The notes beneath the pieces were generated by a model. That model did no database searches and was not told where the DNA came from. It saw only the letters and a list, made by a program, of their open reading frames with translations. A stretch of DNA of 58,565 bases, taken from contig JAVBLD010000043.1 in NCBI GenBank assembly GCA_031553705.1, positions 1 to 58,565 of the forward strand. The letters are read 5' to 3'. A program made the translations under genes and the position numbers. This stretch comes from JAVBLD01 sp031553705 (GTDB lineage: Bacteria > Bacteroidota > Bacteroidia > Bacteroidales > Marinifilaceae). Shown here piece after piece: positions 17,419-25,957 of the stretch (position 1 is the stretch's first letter; each line of letters begins with the position of its first letter).

Positions 17419-17730
17419 ATGTACGCTATTGTTGAAATTGCAGGACAACAGTTTAAAGTAGAAAAAGACAGAAAAGTGTATGTCCACAGACTTGCAGCAG
17501 AAGAGGGAGCTCAGGTTGAGTTCGAAAATGTACTGCTGATAGATAACGAAGGAAGTATTAAAGTAGGGACGCCTACCGTATCCGGTGCAAAAGTTACAGC
17601 GAAAGTACTCGCCCACGTAAAAGCTGACAAGGTAATTATCTTTAAAAAGAAAAGAAGAAAAACTTTCGAAAGAAAAAGAGGTCACCGGCAATCTATGACC
17701 CAGATTCAAATTGAAGCAATCAAAGCTTAG
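17419..17730 (+). CDS. rplU: 50S ribosomal protein L21
   Basis: A 103-residue protein of normal length that binds 23S rRNA. It starts MYAIVEIAGQQFKVEKDR and ends with the typical basic KKKRRKTFERKRGHRQ segment. It is 32 nt upstream of rpmA, the universal L21-L27 operon. Confidence 0.98.
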   Translation: MYAIVEIAGQQFKVEKDRKVYVHRLAAEEGAQVEFENVLLIDNEGSIKVGTPTVSGAKVTAKVLAHVKADKVIIFKKKRRKTFERKRGHRQSMTQIQIEAIKA

Positions 17731-17762
17731 TTATTTTGTAATTTCTAAAATTTCTATACGAT

Positions 17763-18023
17763 ATGGCACACAAAAAAGGAGTCGGAAGTTCAAGGAACGG
17801 CCGTGAATCGGAAAGTAAACGGCTCGGAGTAAAAATCTTCGGTGGACAATTTGCAAAAGCAGGAAATATCCTGGTTCGTCAGAGGGGCACCGTTCATAAT
17901 CCAGGTGAAAATGTGGGGATCGGAAGAGATCATACTCTATTTGCACTGACAAATGGTACGGTTGTTTTCAAAAAGAAAAAAGACAACAGATCGTATGTTT
18001 CAGTTGAAACTATTGCAGAATAA
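17763..18023 (+). CDS. rpmA: 50S ribosomal protein L27
   Basis: An 86-residue protein beginning MAHKKGVGSSRNGRESESK, followed by the LGVKIFGGQ and GNILVRQRGT motifs. The N-terminal tail reaches the peptidyl transferase centre. There is no Firmicutes-type cleavable N-terminal extension. It is the last gene of the operon; a strong terminator follows. Confidence 0.98.
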   Translation: MAHKKGVGSSRNGRESESKRLGVKIFGGQFAKAGNILVRQRGTVHNPGENVGIGRDHTLFALTNGTVVFKKKKDNRSYVSVETIAE

Positions 18024-18044
18024 ACTGAAAAAATAAACTATTAG

Positions 18045-18079
18045 ACTCCTGTATTTTGCAAAAAATACAGGAGTTTTTT
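18045..18079 (+). terminator. Intrinsic terminator after rpmA
   Basis: ACTCCTGTATTTT pairs with AAAATACAGGAGT (13 bp) around a short loop and is followed by TTTTTT. It ends before the serS leader, so serS is probably transcribed separately. Confidence 0.9.
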
Positions 18080-18134
18080 GTATATTTATGCTCAACTTTC
18101 AAGATTAGAAGTTAACAAACTAAATAGATACACG

Positions 18135-19409
18135 ATGCTTAGCCTAAAGTATATCCAGGAAAACAAAGAAGAGGTTATCGAGCGCCTTGCCGTTAAAAAC
18201 TTCGATGCAAAAGAGATCATAGAAAATATCATTAACCTCGACGAGCAGAGGAAAAAAAATCAACAGGAAACGGAAGCCAAACAGGCAGAGATGAACCATA
18301 TTTCAAAACAGATCGGGACAATGATGCAGGCAGGAAAAAAAGAGGAAGCTGAAGCGGCCCGTAATCAAACGACTCATCTGAAAGAACAGATTTTCGAACT
18401 GAATACCCGCCTGAACGAGGTAACAACGGAACTGGCAACTATCCTATTACGTCTGCCGAACCTCCCCCATGCCTCTGTTCCGAGAGGGAAATCGGACAGC
18501 GACAACCTGATTGTAAAAGTGGTTGATCAAATACCGCAAAAACGGGAAAGCGATATACCCCATTGGGAGTTGGCAAAAAAATATAACTTAATTGACTTTG
18601 AAATCGGAGTGAAAATCACCGGTGCCGGTTTTCCGCTTTATACTGGCCTCGGGGCGCGTTTGCAACGTGCGTTAATCAACTTTTTCCTGGACGAAAACAC
18701 CAAAGCGGGCTATCATGAAGTGATGCCTCCGTTGATGGTTAATGCCGATTCGGGATATGGCACCGGTCAATTACCCGACAAAGACGGACAGATGTACTAT
18801 GTAAACGAAGACAACCTTTACCTGATCCCGACAGCCGAAGTCCCGGTTACAAATATATACCGCGATGTTATTCTAAACGGTGAAGAATTGCCGGTAAAAA
18901 ATACGGCTTACTCCGCCTGTTTCCGCCGAGAAGCCGGTTCATACGGGAAAGATGTCCGAGGGTTAAACCGACTACACCAGTTTGACAAAGTCGAAATCGT
19001 ACAGATTACACACCCGGAATATTCTTATAGAATGCTGGAAGAGATGGTTAAACATGTAGAGAACCTCCTGATCCAACTGGAATTGCCTTACCGGATCGTT
19101 AAACTTTGTGGAGGGGATCTCAGTTTTACCTCTGCTCTTACTTATGACTTTGAAGTATATTCAAAAGCGCAGGAAAGATGGCTGGAAGTTAGTTCTGTAT
19201 CCAACTTTGAGGATTTTCAAGCTAACCGGTTGAAACTGCGGTTTAAGAATAAAGGCGATAAAAGGACCACTACCGCCCATACGCTAAATGGCAGCGCCCT
19301 TGCATTACCTCGTATCGTAGCTGCACTCCTGGAAAATAACCAATGTCCGGAAGGTATCCGCTTGCCAAGGGCTTTGCATCTGTTTATGGGAACGGATATG
19401 ATAAAATAG
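18135..19409 (+). CDS. serS: Seryl-tRNA synthetase
   Basis: 424 residues from the ATG at 18135. An in-frame ATG at 18078 would add 19 residues but overlaps the rpmA terminator, and MLSLKYIQENKEEVIERL is the usual SerS N-terminus. The tRNA-binding coiled coil is at about 30-105, followed by the class II catalytic core: motif 2 ACFRREAGSYGKDVRGL and motif 3 GSALALPRIVAALLENNQ. It charges tRNA-Ser and the tRNA-Sec precursor. Confidence 0.97.
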   Translation: MLSLKYIQENKEEVIERLAVKNFDAKEIIENIINLDEQRKKNQQETEAKQAEMNHISKQIGTMMQAGKKEEAEAARNQTTHLKEQIFELNTRLNEVTTELATILLRLPNLPHASVPRGKSDSDNLIVKVVDQIPQKRESDIPHWELAKKYNLIDFEIGVKITGAGFPLYTGLGARLQRALINFFLDENTKAGYHEVMPPLMVNADSGYGTGQLPDKDGQMYYVNEDNLYLIPTAEVPVTNIYRDVILNGEELPVKNTAYSACFRREAGSYGKDVRGLNRLHQFDKVEIVQITHPEYSYRMLEEMVKHVENLLIQLELPYRIVKLCGGDLSFTSALTYDFEVYSKAQERWLEVSSVSNFEDFQANRLKLRFKNKGDKRTTTAHTLNGSALALPRIVAALLENNQCPEGIRLPRALHLFMGTDMIK

Positions 19410-19448
19410 GTATTGAATAGGAAGGATCTAGAGTTATCCTTATAAAAG

Positions 19449-19760
19449 ATGAAAAATAAAAGGGTCATTTATAGTACCAGTTTTCTTGTCGACGATGAGA
19501 TCGAGGCCCAATGGGTGGAGTATATGAAACTTCATTATATCGGATATATATTGTACCATGGATTATGTAGCGATGTCATCTTCACAAAAGTACTCTTTGA
19601 ACAACCGGAAGGAAAAAACTATTCACTACAAATCATTTTTGATTCGGAAGAATTATTAAACCGGTTTACTAACAGGCACCTGCACGTACTTGAGCAAATG
19701 ATCACAGAAAGCCATGGAAATAAATGCCTCCGCTTTACCACAACTCTCCTAGAGATTTAA
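19449..19760 (+). CDS. DUF4286 family protein
   Basis: A 103-residue protein that I place in DUF4286. The start is IYSTSFLVDDEIEAQWVEYM. The overall alpha/beta pattern and length suggest a small ferredoxin-like fold, though no catalytic residues stand out. In Bacteroidales this gene is commonly found just upstream of ruvC, as here (58 nt). Function unknown; cytoplasmic by absence of signal or TM segments. Confidence 0.85.
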   Translation: MKNKRVIYSTSFLVDDEIEAQWVEYMKLHYIGYILYHGLCSDVIFTKVLFEQPEGKNYSLQIIFDSEELLNRFTNRHLHVLEQMITESHGNKCLRFTTTLLEI

Positions 19761-19818
19761 GATTTTAAAAAAGTAAAACGGAAATACCTTAAACAAAAAA
19801 GTCAACAGACAATCAAAC

Positions 19819-20406
19819 ATGAAGTTAAACCAATCCATACCGGGAACCGAAAAACTGATCATGGGCATTGACCCGGGTACTAGTTTTATGGGTTATGCCA
19901 TTATCAAAACTTATGGTAAAAGCCAAAAGCCTGAATTGATGGTATCCGGAATCATCGATATGAATAAAATCACCGATCCCTACATCAAATTACAACGTAT
20001 TTTCAAACGTACACTGGAAGTGATTGACAGCTACCAACCGGATGAATTGGCTATAGAGGCCCCGTTTTTTGGAAAAAATGTTCAATCGATGCTGAAACTC
20101 GGACGTGCGCAAGGTGTGGCTATAGCCGCAGCCTTACAACGGGATATTCCTATTTTCGAATATGCGCCTAAAAAGGTTAAAATGAGTGTCACAGGACTGG
20201 GTAGCGCTTCTAAAGAGCAAATTGCCGTATTGCTGGGAAAGTTTATGATTGTAAATACAACATCGACTCTGCTCGATGAAACCGATGCCATCGCTATTGC
20301 ATATTGTCATTATTTGCAAAGCAGCAGCCCTTTCGCTTCCTCGGAAGGAGATAGTTACAAAAACTGGAGCGATTTTATCAAAAGAAATCCAGATAAAATA
20401 CGATAG
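19819..20406 (+). CDS. ruvC: Crossover junction endodeoxyribonuclease RuvC
   Basis: A 195-residue Holliday-junction resolvase, normal length. The RNase H-like acidic residues are Asp18 in IMGIDPGTSFMGYAII, Glu in ELAIEAPFFGKN, and the C-terminal pair in DETDAIAIAYCHYL. AQGVAIAAA and the APKKVKMSVTGLGSASKEQI segment are typical. It works with RuvAB, not encoded in this window. Confidence 0.97.
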   Translation: MKLNQSIPGTEKLIMGIDPGTSFMGYAIIKTYGKSQKPELMVSGIIDMNKITDPYIKLQRIFKRTLEVIDSYQPDELAIEAPFFGKNVQSMLKLGRAQGVAIAAALQRDIPIFEYAPKKVKMSVTGLGSASKEQIAVLLGKFMIVNTTSTLLDETDAIAIAYCHYLQSSSPFASSEGDSYKNWSDFIKRNPDKIR

Positions 20407-20432
20407 AACAAGCAGTCCGATATCCAATTTCA

Positions 20433-20780
20433 CTATCGCCTCAGTGTTTTGCGGATAAAATGAATAAAATCGTGATATAAGATCGGTTTTACAAAAAAAG
20501 AAAGGGTCAAACCATGCCGATTTAATTCTTTATTCTGAACATCCGAAGGCTCAGCTGTAAGCACTACAATCGGCGTTATAATACTGGCAAAACTTTGTAT
20601 CGTGTTGTAATCCGATTTTAAGAAATCGACATCAATCAACATCAAATCGCACTCTTTCTTTTTAGCGTACGTAAACATCTCCGTACATGATTGAACATTG
20701 CGTACTACGCAATCACTTCTTAGAATTTTCTCTATTAGTTTAAAATCTAAATGCTGACAAGCCAGAAGTATTTTTTTCAT
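20433..20780 (-). CDS. Single-domain response-regulator receiver with incomplete acidic pocket
   Basis: 115 residues with a receiver fold only and no output domain. The phospho-acceptor is Asp50 (LMLIDVDF), the conserved Thr is Thr75 (IVVLTAEPSD) and the Lys is Lys98 (FFVKPI). The N-terminal Asp/Glu pair that binds Mg, normally directly after beta-1, is replaced by Cys8-Gln9 (KKILLACQHLDF). It may be a pseudo-receiver or use another metal ligand. No histidine kinase is nearby. Convergent with ruvC; a long leader precedes it. Confidence 0.75.
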   Translation of the reverse strand: MKKILLACQHLDFKLIEKILRSDCVVRNVQSCTEMFTYAKKKECDLMLIDVDFLKSDYNTIQSFASIITPIVVLTAEPSDVQNKELNRHGLTLSFFVKPILYHDFIHFIRKTLRR

Positions 20781-20952
20781 ACTATTTGCTTTTAATAGTT
20801 ATACTTAGTCGTCCATGCAACATTTTTAAGATAGATAACAGAAGCATTTTCCCTCTCTACCACATGTTGCAACCACCAGAAGCAGTCTATTTTATCTCCA
20901 TCTAGGCCCAAAATCTCTCAAAAACTAGTTCAATAAAGATTAGCATACCTTG

Positions 20953-20960
20953 CAAATATA
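20953..20960 (-). promoter_or_regulatory. -7 element TATATTTG upstream of the receiver gene
   Basis: A TAnnTTTG match on the minus strand, with CTTG 21 nt upstream. It implies a long leader of about 165-170 nt before the ATG at 20780; the leader contains two GTTGCA-type copies but no clear regulatory fold that I can identify. Confidence 0.45.
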
Positions 20961-21022
20961 TAAAATAAAAAAAATATCATACAAGAAATTTTAGGAAAAT
21001 ATTATACTTTTTTTTGAGAAAA

Positions 21023-22351
21023 TTATTCAAAGAACCATAAATCCCCTTTGTGATCGGAAGTTATAGAAGATTTTTCAAAGAAAAATCTCTCTTCTCCAAA
21101 AGCAGGTTTCAACTGGCTAAACCAGGTTGCCTTCGGATCGTAGGCTGCAAAAAATGGAATATCCACCCAAGCAGGATTACGCCCTTGTAAAAAACGCAAT
21201 ACAAAAACTTTTTCTCCTTTAACTGTTGCTGTACCTAATATTTGGATTTTACCAGACAGATCGCTCATACTTGGTCCCCGGACTGTCCGACACACCCCAC
21301 TTACCTGACGGTAAGCCCGTCGGTAAATATCCCAGCATTTTTCCAATGGGAGTTCGAAATAATGACGGGCTCCGGTATCCCTGGCTACAAACATGTAGTA
21401 AGGTATACAATTCAGATCTATTTGCTTACGCCACATTTCCGCCCATATTTCAGGACTATCGTTAATATGTCGCAATAACGGAGATTGTGTACGAATCTGA
21501 GCTCCGGTATTTCTAATACGGGCTATCGCTCCCCGGGCAGCCGAAGTAGAAAGTTCCACCGGATGGTTAATATTGGCTTGTATTGTAAGATTCTTACCTG
21601 ATATCACAATCCTTTCAAACAGCCGGAGAATATCATCAGTATCCCGATCCGATAAAAAGCGATACGGCCAATACGACAACGCCTTCGTACCGATACGAAT
21701 GGTCCGGATATGTTCGTAACCCGAAGCCAGTAATGCATCAATGTATGAGGCCAACAGAGAGGCGTTGAGCGTCATCGGGTCACCGCCGGTAAAAAGTATA
21801 TCCGTTACTTTAGGGTGTGCTTTCAAATATTTCAACAGCAAGTCGATCTCTTTCATCGCAAATTTAAATCCGTGCATACCTGAAAATTGGGGCCAGCGAA
21901 AGCAGAAAGTACAGTAAGCATGACAAGTTTGTCCCTGACTGGGGAAAAAAAGTACCGTTTCATTATACTTATGCTGCACGCCCTTTAAACGAATATCTCC
22001 CAACATCGGTACATTATGCTCCTGACCGGCAGGATTGGGATTCAGTTCCATCCGGATCGCATTGATTTTTAATTGCAGTTCTTCTGCTGTTGCCCCGTGA
22101 TCCAATAACTTCTTTATTACGCCATAATGCTTCCTCTCCAACATGCCGCGTCGAGGAAAATTCAAGGTAAACATAGGATCATCGGCAATATTATCCCAAT
22201 TTATTAGCTCTTCTACAACGTAATTGTTAGTTTTAAAAGGCAGTACACGCCCCACCACTTCGACTGCTTCCAGCTCTTCCCCGGTAATTTTTGATAACTG
22301 AGGAAGGCTCCTGTAATTACTCAAGGTATAAGCTTGATAATTCTTTTTCAT
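21023..22351 (-). CDS. KamA-family radical SAM enzyme (not clearly a lysine aminomutase)
   Basis: The 442-residue protein carries the radical SAM [4Fe-4S] motif Cys143-x3-Cys147-x2-Cys150 (CHAYCTFC) and the KamA-like segments FTGGDPMTL, RIGTKALSYWPYRF and ANINHPVELS. Lysine 2,3-aminomutase has a GGGGK motif for the PLP lysine; here the corresponding stretch reads SMSDLSGKIQI, which keeps a Lys but loses the glycine run. The two Asp residues that bind the lysine side-chain amine in that enzyme do not align here. The substrate is therefore open. Gaps on both sides exceed 240 nt, so the gene is probably monocistronic. Confidence 0.85.
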   Translation of the reverse strand: MKKNYQAYTLSNYRSLPQLSKITGEELEAVEVVGRVLPFKTNNYVVEELINWDNIADDPMFTLNFPRRGMLERKHYGVIKKLLDHGATAEELQLKINAIRMELNPNPAGQEHNVPMLGDIRLKGVQHKYNETVLFFPSQGQTCHAYCTFCFRWPQFSGMHGFKFAMKEIDLLLKYLKAHPKVTDILFTGGDPMTLNASLLASYIDALLASGYEHIRTIRIGTKALSYWPYRFLSDRDTDDILRLFERIVISGKNLTIQANINHPVELSTSAARGAIARIRNTGAQIRTQSPLLRHINDSPEIWAEMWRKQIDLNCIPYYMFVARDTGARHYFELPLEKCWDIYRRAYRQVSGVCRTVRGPSMSDLSGKIQILGTATVKGEKVFVLRFLQGRNPAWVDIPFFAAYDPKATWFSQLKPAFGEERFFFEKSSITSDHKGDLWFFE

Positions 22352-22631
22352 ATATAAAAGATTTGAAAATTTATAAACAGAATAAGATTATTAAGCCAAC
22401 TTATGGCATGTAAAGACTGTGTCTCTATCTCATTTATTTCTCTTATTCCCCACCCCTACTCTTAAACTTATCCGTCATTGGAACTCACTCCATGCAAACA
22501 GAAGAATCTATGATAGTTAAAAACCGTCTTATGATAGAAAAGCCAAACAAAAGTTTATGCTATTAAAAAATGACAGATAGGTAAAAATAGCAATAAAAAT
22601 TGAAAATCAAAAATTTTTCAGGCTATTATAC
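22352..22631. other. Divergent intergenic region between the KamA-like and acyltransferase genes
   Basis: AT-rich DNA with no credible ORF. It must hold the promoters of both genes; only the rightward -7 element (22632-22639) is recognisable. I see no long hairpin or repeat. Confidence 0.4.
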
Positions 22632-22639
22632 TATCTTTG
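22632..22639 (+). promoter_or_regulatory. -7 element TATCTTTG upstream of the 22671 gene
   Basis: An exact TAnnTTTG match 31 nt before the ATG. No TTTG at the -33 position. Confidence 0.5.
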
Positions 22640-22670
22640 CATCTGTTAAGTAGAAAAAATAACAACTGAA

Positions 22671-23492
22671 ATGAACGATAATGACCGTATAAAGCCTATC
22701 TGCCTGGAACAACTTTTTAAGAGTAAAAATCCCAGGTTGGCTGCTATTATCCCCGGATTTGTGTATGCTTTACTGAAACGGATTATATGCATCGATCAAA
22801 TTAACGATTTCATTTCAAAGTATGGGGACCGAAAAGGAATCGATTTTGCCGATGGTATCCTAGAGTATCTCGACATATCATTTTATGTGGAAGGACTAGA
22901 AAATCTCCCGGAGAAGAACGGAAGATATATCTTTGTTTCCAATCACCCGCTCGGCGGGCCGGATGGGATTATACTGATCTCTTTTTTAGGAAGGAAATAT
23001 CCAAACTTAAAGTTTCCGGTCAATGATTTATTACTAAACCTGAAAAACCTGAATAATATATTCCTGGCTGTTAATAAGCACGGCAGAATGGCAAAAAAGG
23101 CTGCTGCCGAAATGGAGGAAGCGTATGCTTCAGACAATCAGATTATCACCTTCCCCTACGGGATGGTAAGCCGTAAGAATCATGGAGTAATCAAAGATCT
23201 GGTATGGCACAAGAATTTTGTAACCAAAGCGATACAATATCAGCGAGACATCGTACCTATCTTTATCAGTGGTGCAAATTCACCCTTCTTCTACAATCTG
23301 GCCAACTTTCGTAAAAAGCTCCATATCAAAACCAATCTGGAAATGCTGTTCCTGCCCAAAGAGACCTTTAAAAAGCAGGGGCAATCTTTTACGATCAAAA
23401 TAGGAAAACCCATCCCATGGCAGCGATTCGACAAAAATAAAAAACCGACAGAATGGGCCGAAGATATAAAAGAAACCGTTTATCGGCTATAA
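22671..23492 (+). CDS. PlsC-like acyltransferase, probable GlsA-type O-acyltransferase
   Basis: A 273-residue acyltransferase with catalytic His/Asp in VSNHPLGGPDGI (His-x5-Asp in this subfamily) and the FPYGMVSRKNHGVI and VPIFISGANSPFFYNLA motifs. The type resembles the O-acyltransferase that completes glycine or ornithine lipids by adding a second acyl chain to an N-acyl amino acid. The likely partner N-acyltransferase is at 24995, after an oppositely oriented peptidase gene. In Bacteroides thetaiotaomicron the glsA and glsB genes are, as I recall, adjacent. Acts at the inner face of the cytoplasmic membrane. Family firm, lipid product inferred. Confidence 0.8.
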   Translation: MNDNDRIKPICLEQLFKSKNPRLAAIIPGFVYALLKRIICIDQINDFISKYGDRKGIDFADGILEYLDISFYVEGLENLPEKNGRYIFVSNHPLGGPDGIILISFLGRKYPNLKFPVNDLLLNLKNLNNIFLAVNKHGRMAKKAAAEMEEAYASDNQIITFPYGMVSRKNHGVIKDLVWHKNFVTKAIQYQRDIVPIFISGANSPFFYNLANFRKKLHIKTNLEMLFLPKETFKKQGQSFTIKIGKPIPWQRFDKNKKPTEWAEDIKETVYRL

Positions 23493-23527
23493 TATCTCCT
23501 GCCACTGCCGTTTCTTCTTTTTATTTA

Positions 23528-24730
23528 TTATTTAAACGCCTCGATGTTATACATTCCACCCCACTCCAGCACACTATAGTAGTCGTTCATCGTACCACCT
23601 ATACGGGGAATATATACTGTGACTCCGCTGTATTTGTCGGGATTAACTTCGATTTGGGCAATCTGACCACTGGTAGTCCAGACACGCTGTGTACTTGCCT
23701 TATAGATCACTGTTTTATTTAATTGGTCAGAGAACGCCTGATACTCCGATGTTGTGGCCAATTGTTTGATATAGTCGCCAAAATCGGAAAAAACAGGCGG
23801 ATTAAACAGATCATAAAACTGTATAGCCTTTAAATTCAAAGCAGCAATCTGAGCTTCTTTTCCCTGTAATATATCTTTTGTCATGTCGAACAACGGGGTC
23901 AACTCCGATGTCTTTACCAATGTTATCGTTGCCGATCGATACTTTGTATCCGGTAAAGTATTATAATGTTCATAATACTGCCGGCACACCTCTTTCAGGT
24001 CGGCCTCATTTTTAAAGAGTAAAGGAACGATTTTATCATAAGGTAATCCGGCGGCGTTATACTCCTGCATATCCAGGACCTCCGCCGGAGAAGCGATGAT
24101 ATAATCACATTTTTCCCGTAGTTCGTACATCACTTCGATAGAACTCATAAAACAGACATCAAAAATGATAAAATCGAACTTATCCTCTATTGCCGAAGCC
24201 ATATCCGGAATCTCTATCACACTGCCTCCGTTATCCAGTGCAAATGATCTGGTGCGTATCTCTTCAGTAGCAGATGAAGTAGCAGTACGTTTCAATAGGC
24301 TACGGCTTCTAAAAAACGGATTTTGTGCAGGAAGCCAGCCTGTACCATGCGACCAACAGATCAAACCATAAGAATCGGCCGGAAACAATTCTTTTGTCTC
24401 CCGGATCACCCGCGTTAATGTAGCCGACGATGCCGAATTTTCCTGGCCATAAGCTTTAATCATTACCATTTCTACAACTCCCTGTTTCGACTTTAATCTT
24501 AACAATTGGGCCCCACTCGGCTTATCCAGATATATAATCCAGTTTCCGTCACATCCCTTCATCCCTTTTTTCATCAACTCTATGTTTTGTTGATCAGAGG
24601 ATAAATCATTCGCCGCCATATATACCAGAATCGTCCGCGTTTGAGGATCGGTTTCCTGATCATGTGATGAACAAGATGCTAACAATACAAAACATAATAT
24701 TGAGATATAATAAAGATAGGTTTTTGCCAT
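23528..24730 (-). CDS. Clostripain-like (peptidase C11) lipoprotein
   Basis: A 400-residue predicted lipoprotein with a signal ending in lipobox LLASC (Cys20). The C11 catalytic dyad is intact: His128 in ICWSHGTGWLP and Cys193 in IFDVCFMSSIEVMYELR. Clostripain relatives in gut Bacteroidales (such as fragipain) cleave after basic residues and activate toxins or surface proteins; the cleavage specificity here cannot be inferred safely. No linked toxin is present. The gene is convergent with the acyltransferase at 22671 and divergent from the GNAT-type gene at 24995. Confidence 0.9.
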   Translation of the reverse strand: MAKTYLYYISILCFVLLASCSSHDQETDPQTRTILVYMAANDLSSDQQNIELMKKGMKGCDGNWIIYLDKPSGAQLLRLKSKQGVVEMVMIKAYGQENSASSATLTRVIRETKELFPADSYGLICWSHGTGWLPAQNPFFRSRSLLKRTATSSATEEIRTRSFALDNGGSVIEIPDMASAIEDKFDFIIFDVCFMSSIEVMYELREKCDYIIASPAEVLDMQEYNAAGLPYDKIVPLLFKNEADLKEVCRQYYEHYNTLPDTKYRSATITLVKTSELTPLFDMTKDILQGKEAQIAALNLKAIQFYDLFNPPVFSDFGDYIKQLATTSEYQAFSDQLNKTVIYKASTQRVWTTSGQIAQIEVNPDKYSGVTVYIPRIGGTMNDYYSVLEWGGMYNIEAFK

Positions 24731-24923
24731 AATACATTACTATTCAAATACTTAATAAATCATACACAGGTCTGAAATTCATATACAAAGATAACAAAAA
24801 AAGAAAGATTAACCTAGAAATCACCGCAATTTTTTTACAAAATAAGACAATGCCTGCTATCTTTTTTCTCACTATTCTTCTAGGTTCCGGGGCTCCGGGT
24901 ATCCGTTTTTAACTTAAAAACAC

Positions 24924-24931
24924 TATCTTTG
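24924..24931 (+). promoter_or_regulatory. -7 element TATCTTTG upstream of the 24995 gene
   Basis: An exact TAnnTTTG match giving a leader of about 60 nt. No consensus -33 at 19 nt, only a T-rich tract. Confidence 0.5.
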
Positions 24932-24994
24932 CCCAGATATTGACCTGCATAACTTTGTGTAGGAGCGGATAGTAGATGATTAAATTTAAAAAGA

Positions 24995-25945
24995 ATGCAA
25001 CCTGTTATTTATCCTGTTGAAAAAAAGAAACTTTTAGCAGAACTTACGGAAGAAAGACTTGTGCGGAAGACAAATAAGGGAGGAAACGATATATATACAT
25101 TCAATGCTTATAGCGCACCCTATCTGATGCGTGAAGTAGGGAGAATCAGAGAACTCACTTTTCGTTCGGCCGGAGGCGGTACCGGAAAAGAGATCGATAT
25201 CGACGAGTTTGATACGGATCGGGACTCTCCTTATCAACAACTCATTGTATGGGATTCAAAAGAAGAAGAAATTATCGGAGGATACCGGTACATCGTATGC
25301 AATAACCTGCCGCTGAATGCCGAAGGAGAACCGAAACTGGCTACAACCGAACTATTCCACTTATCCGACAAATTCAAAGCAGAGTTCTTACCGAAAATGA
25401 TCGAGTTGGGACGTTCTTTTGTACACCCGCTCTATCAATCCACAAAAATGGGTCGCAAGTCCCTTTTTGCTTTGGATAACTTATGGGATGGACTGGGGGC
25501 CCTGACTGTAGACCATCCTGAAATGAAATACTTCTTTGGAAAAGTCACCATGTATACTAGTTTTAATATTGATGCCAGAAACATGATTCTTTTCTTTATG
25601 AAGAAATATTTCAACGACGACGAAAAGCTGATCACCCCCATTCATCCATTGAAAATAGAGATTGATGAACAAATGATGGAACAGGTTTTCACCGGAGCAA
25701 ACTACAATGAGGATTACAAAATATTATCAAAATATGTCCGGAATTTAGGAGAGAATATTCCGCCGTTGGTAAATGCCTATATGAGCCTTTCGCCTTCAAT
25801 GAAGACATTCGGTACGGCTATCAATCCCGGCTTTGGAGGAGTTGAAGAGACTGCTCTCCTGATCAATATCGAAGAGGTTTACGAAATCAAAAAAATACGA
25901 CATATTTCTACTTATATTCCAAGACTTTTAAAGCGAAAGAGATAA
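24995..25945 (+). CDS. OlsB/GlsB-type N-acyltransferase (GNAT fold)
   Basis: A 316-residue GNAT-family acyltransferase of the hemolysin/OlsB type. Visible features are VGRIRELTFRSAGGGTG, the conserved acidic stretch DIDEFDTDRDSPYQQLIVWD, EIIGGYRYIV, and ELGRSFVHPLYQ before the cofactor-binding region. Such enzymes attach a 3-hydroxyacyl chain from acyl-ACP to an amino acid; in Bacteroides GlsB makes N-acyl glycine. Together with the acyltransferase at 22671 this gives a candidate glycine-lipid pathway. The enzyme itself does not reveal whether the amino acid is glycine, ornithine or serine-glycine. Confidence 0.82.
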   Translation: MQPVIYPVEKKKLLAELTEERLVRKTNKGGNDIYTFNAYSAPYLMREVGRIRELTFRSAGGGTGKEIDIDEFDTDRDSPYQQLIVWDSKEEEIIGGYRYIVCNNLPLNAEGEPKLATTELFHLSDKFKAEFLPKMIELGRSFVHPLYQSTKMGRKSLFALDNLWDGLGALTVDHPEMKYFFGKVTMYTSFNIDARNMILFFMKKYFNDDEKLITPIHPLKIEIDEQMMEQVFTGANYNEDYKILSKYVRNLGENIPPLVNAYMSLSPSMKTFGTAINPGFGGVEETALLINIEEVYEIKKIRHISTYIPRLLKRKR

Positions 25946-25957
25946 CATCTCCAATGC

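Noticed and set aside
18078..18134. Upstream extension of SerS by 19 residues
   Set aside because: The extended start lies in the rpmA terminator tract and adds residues outside the conserved SerS N-terminus.
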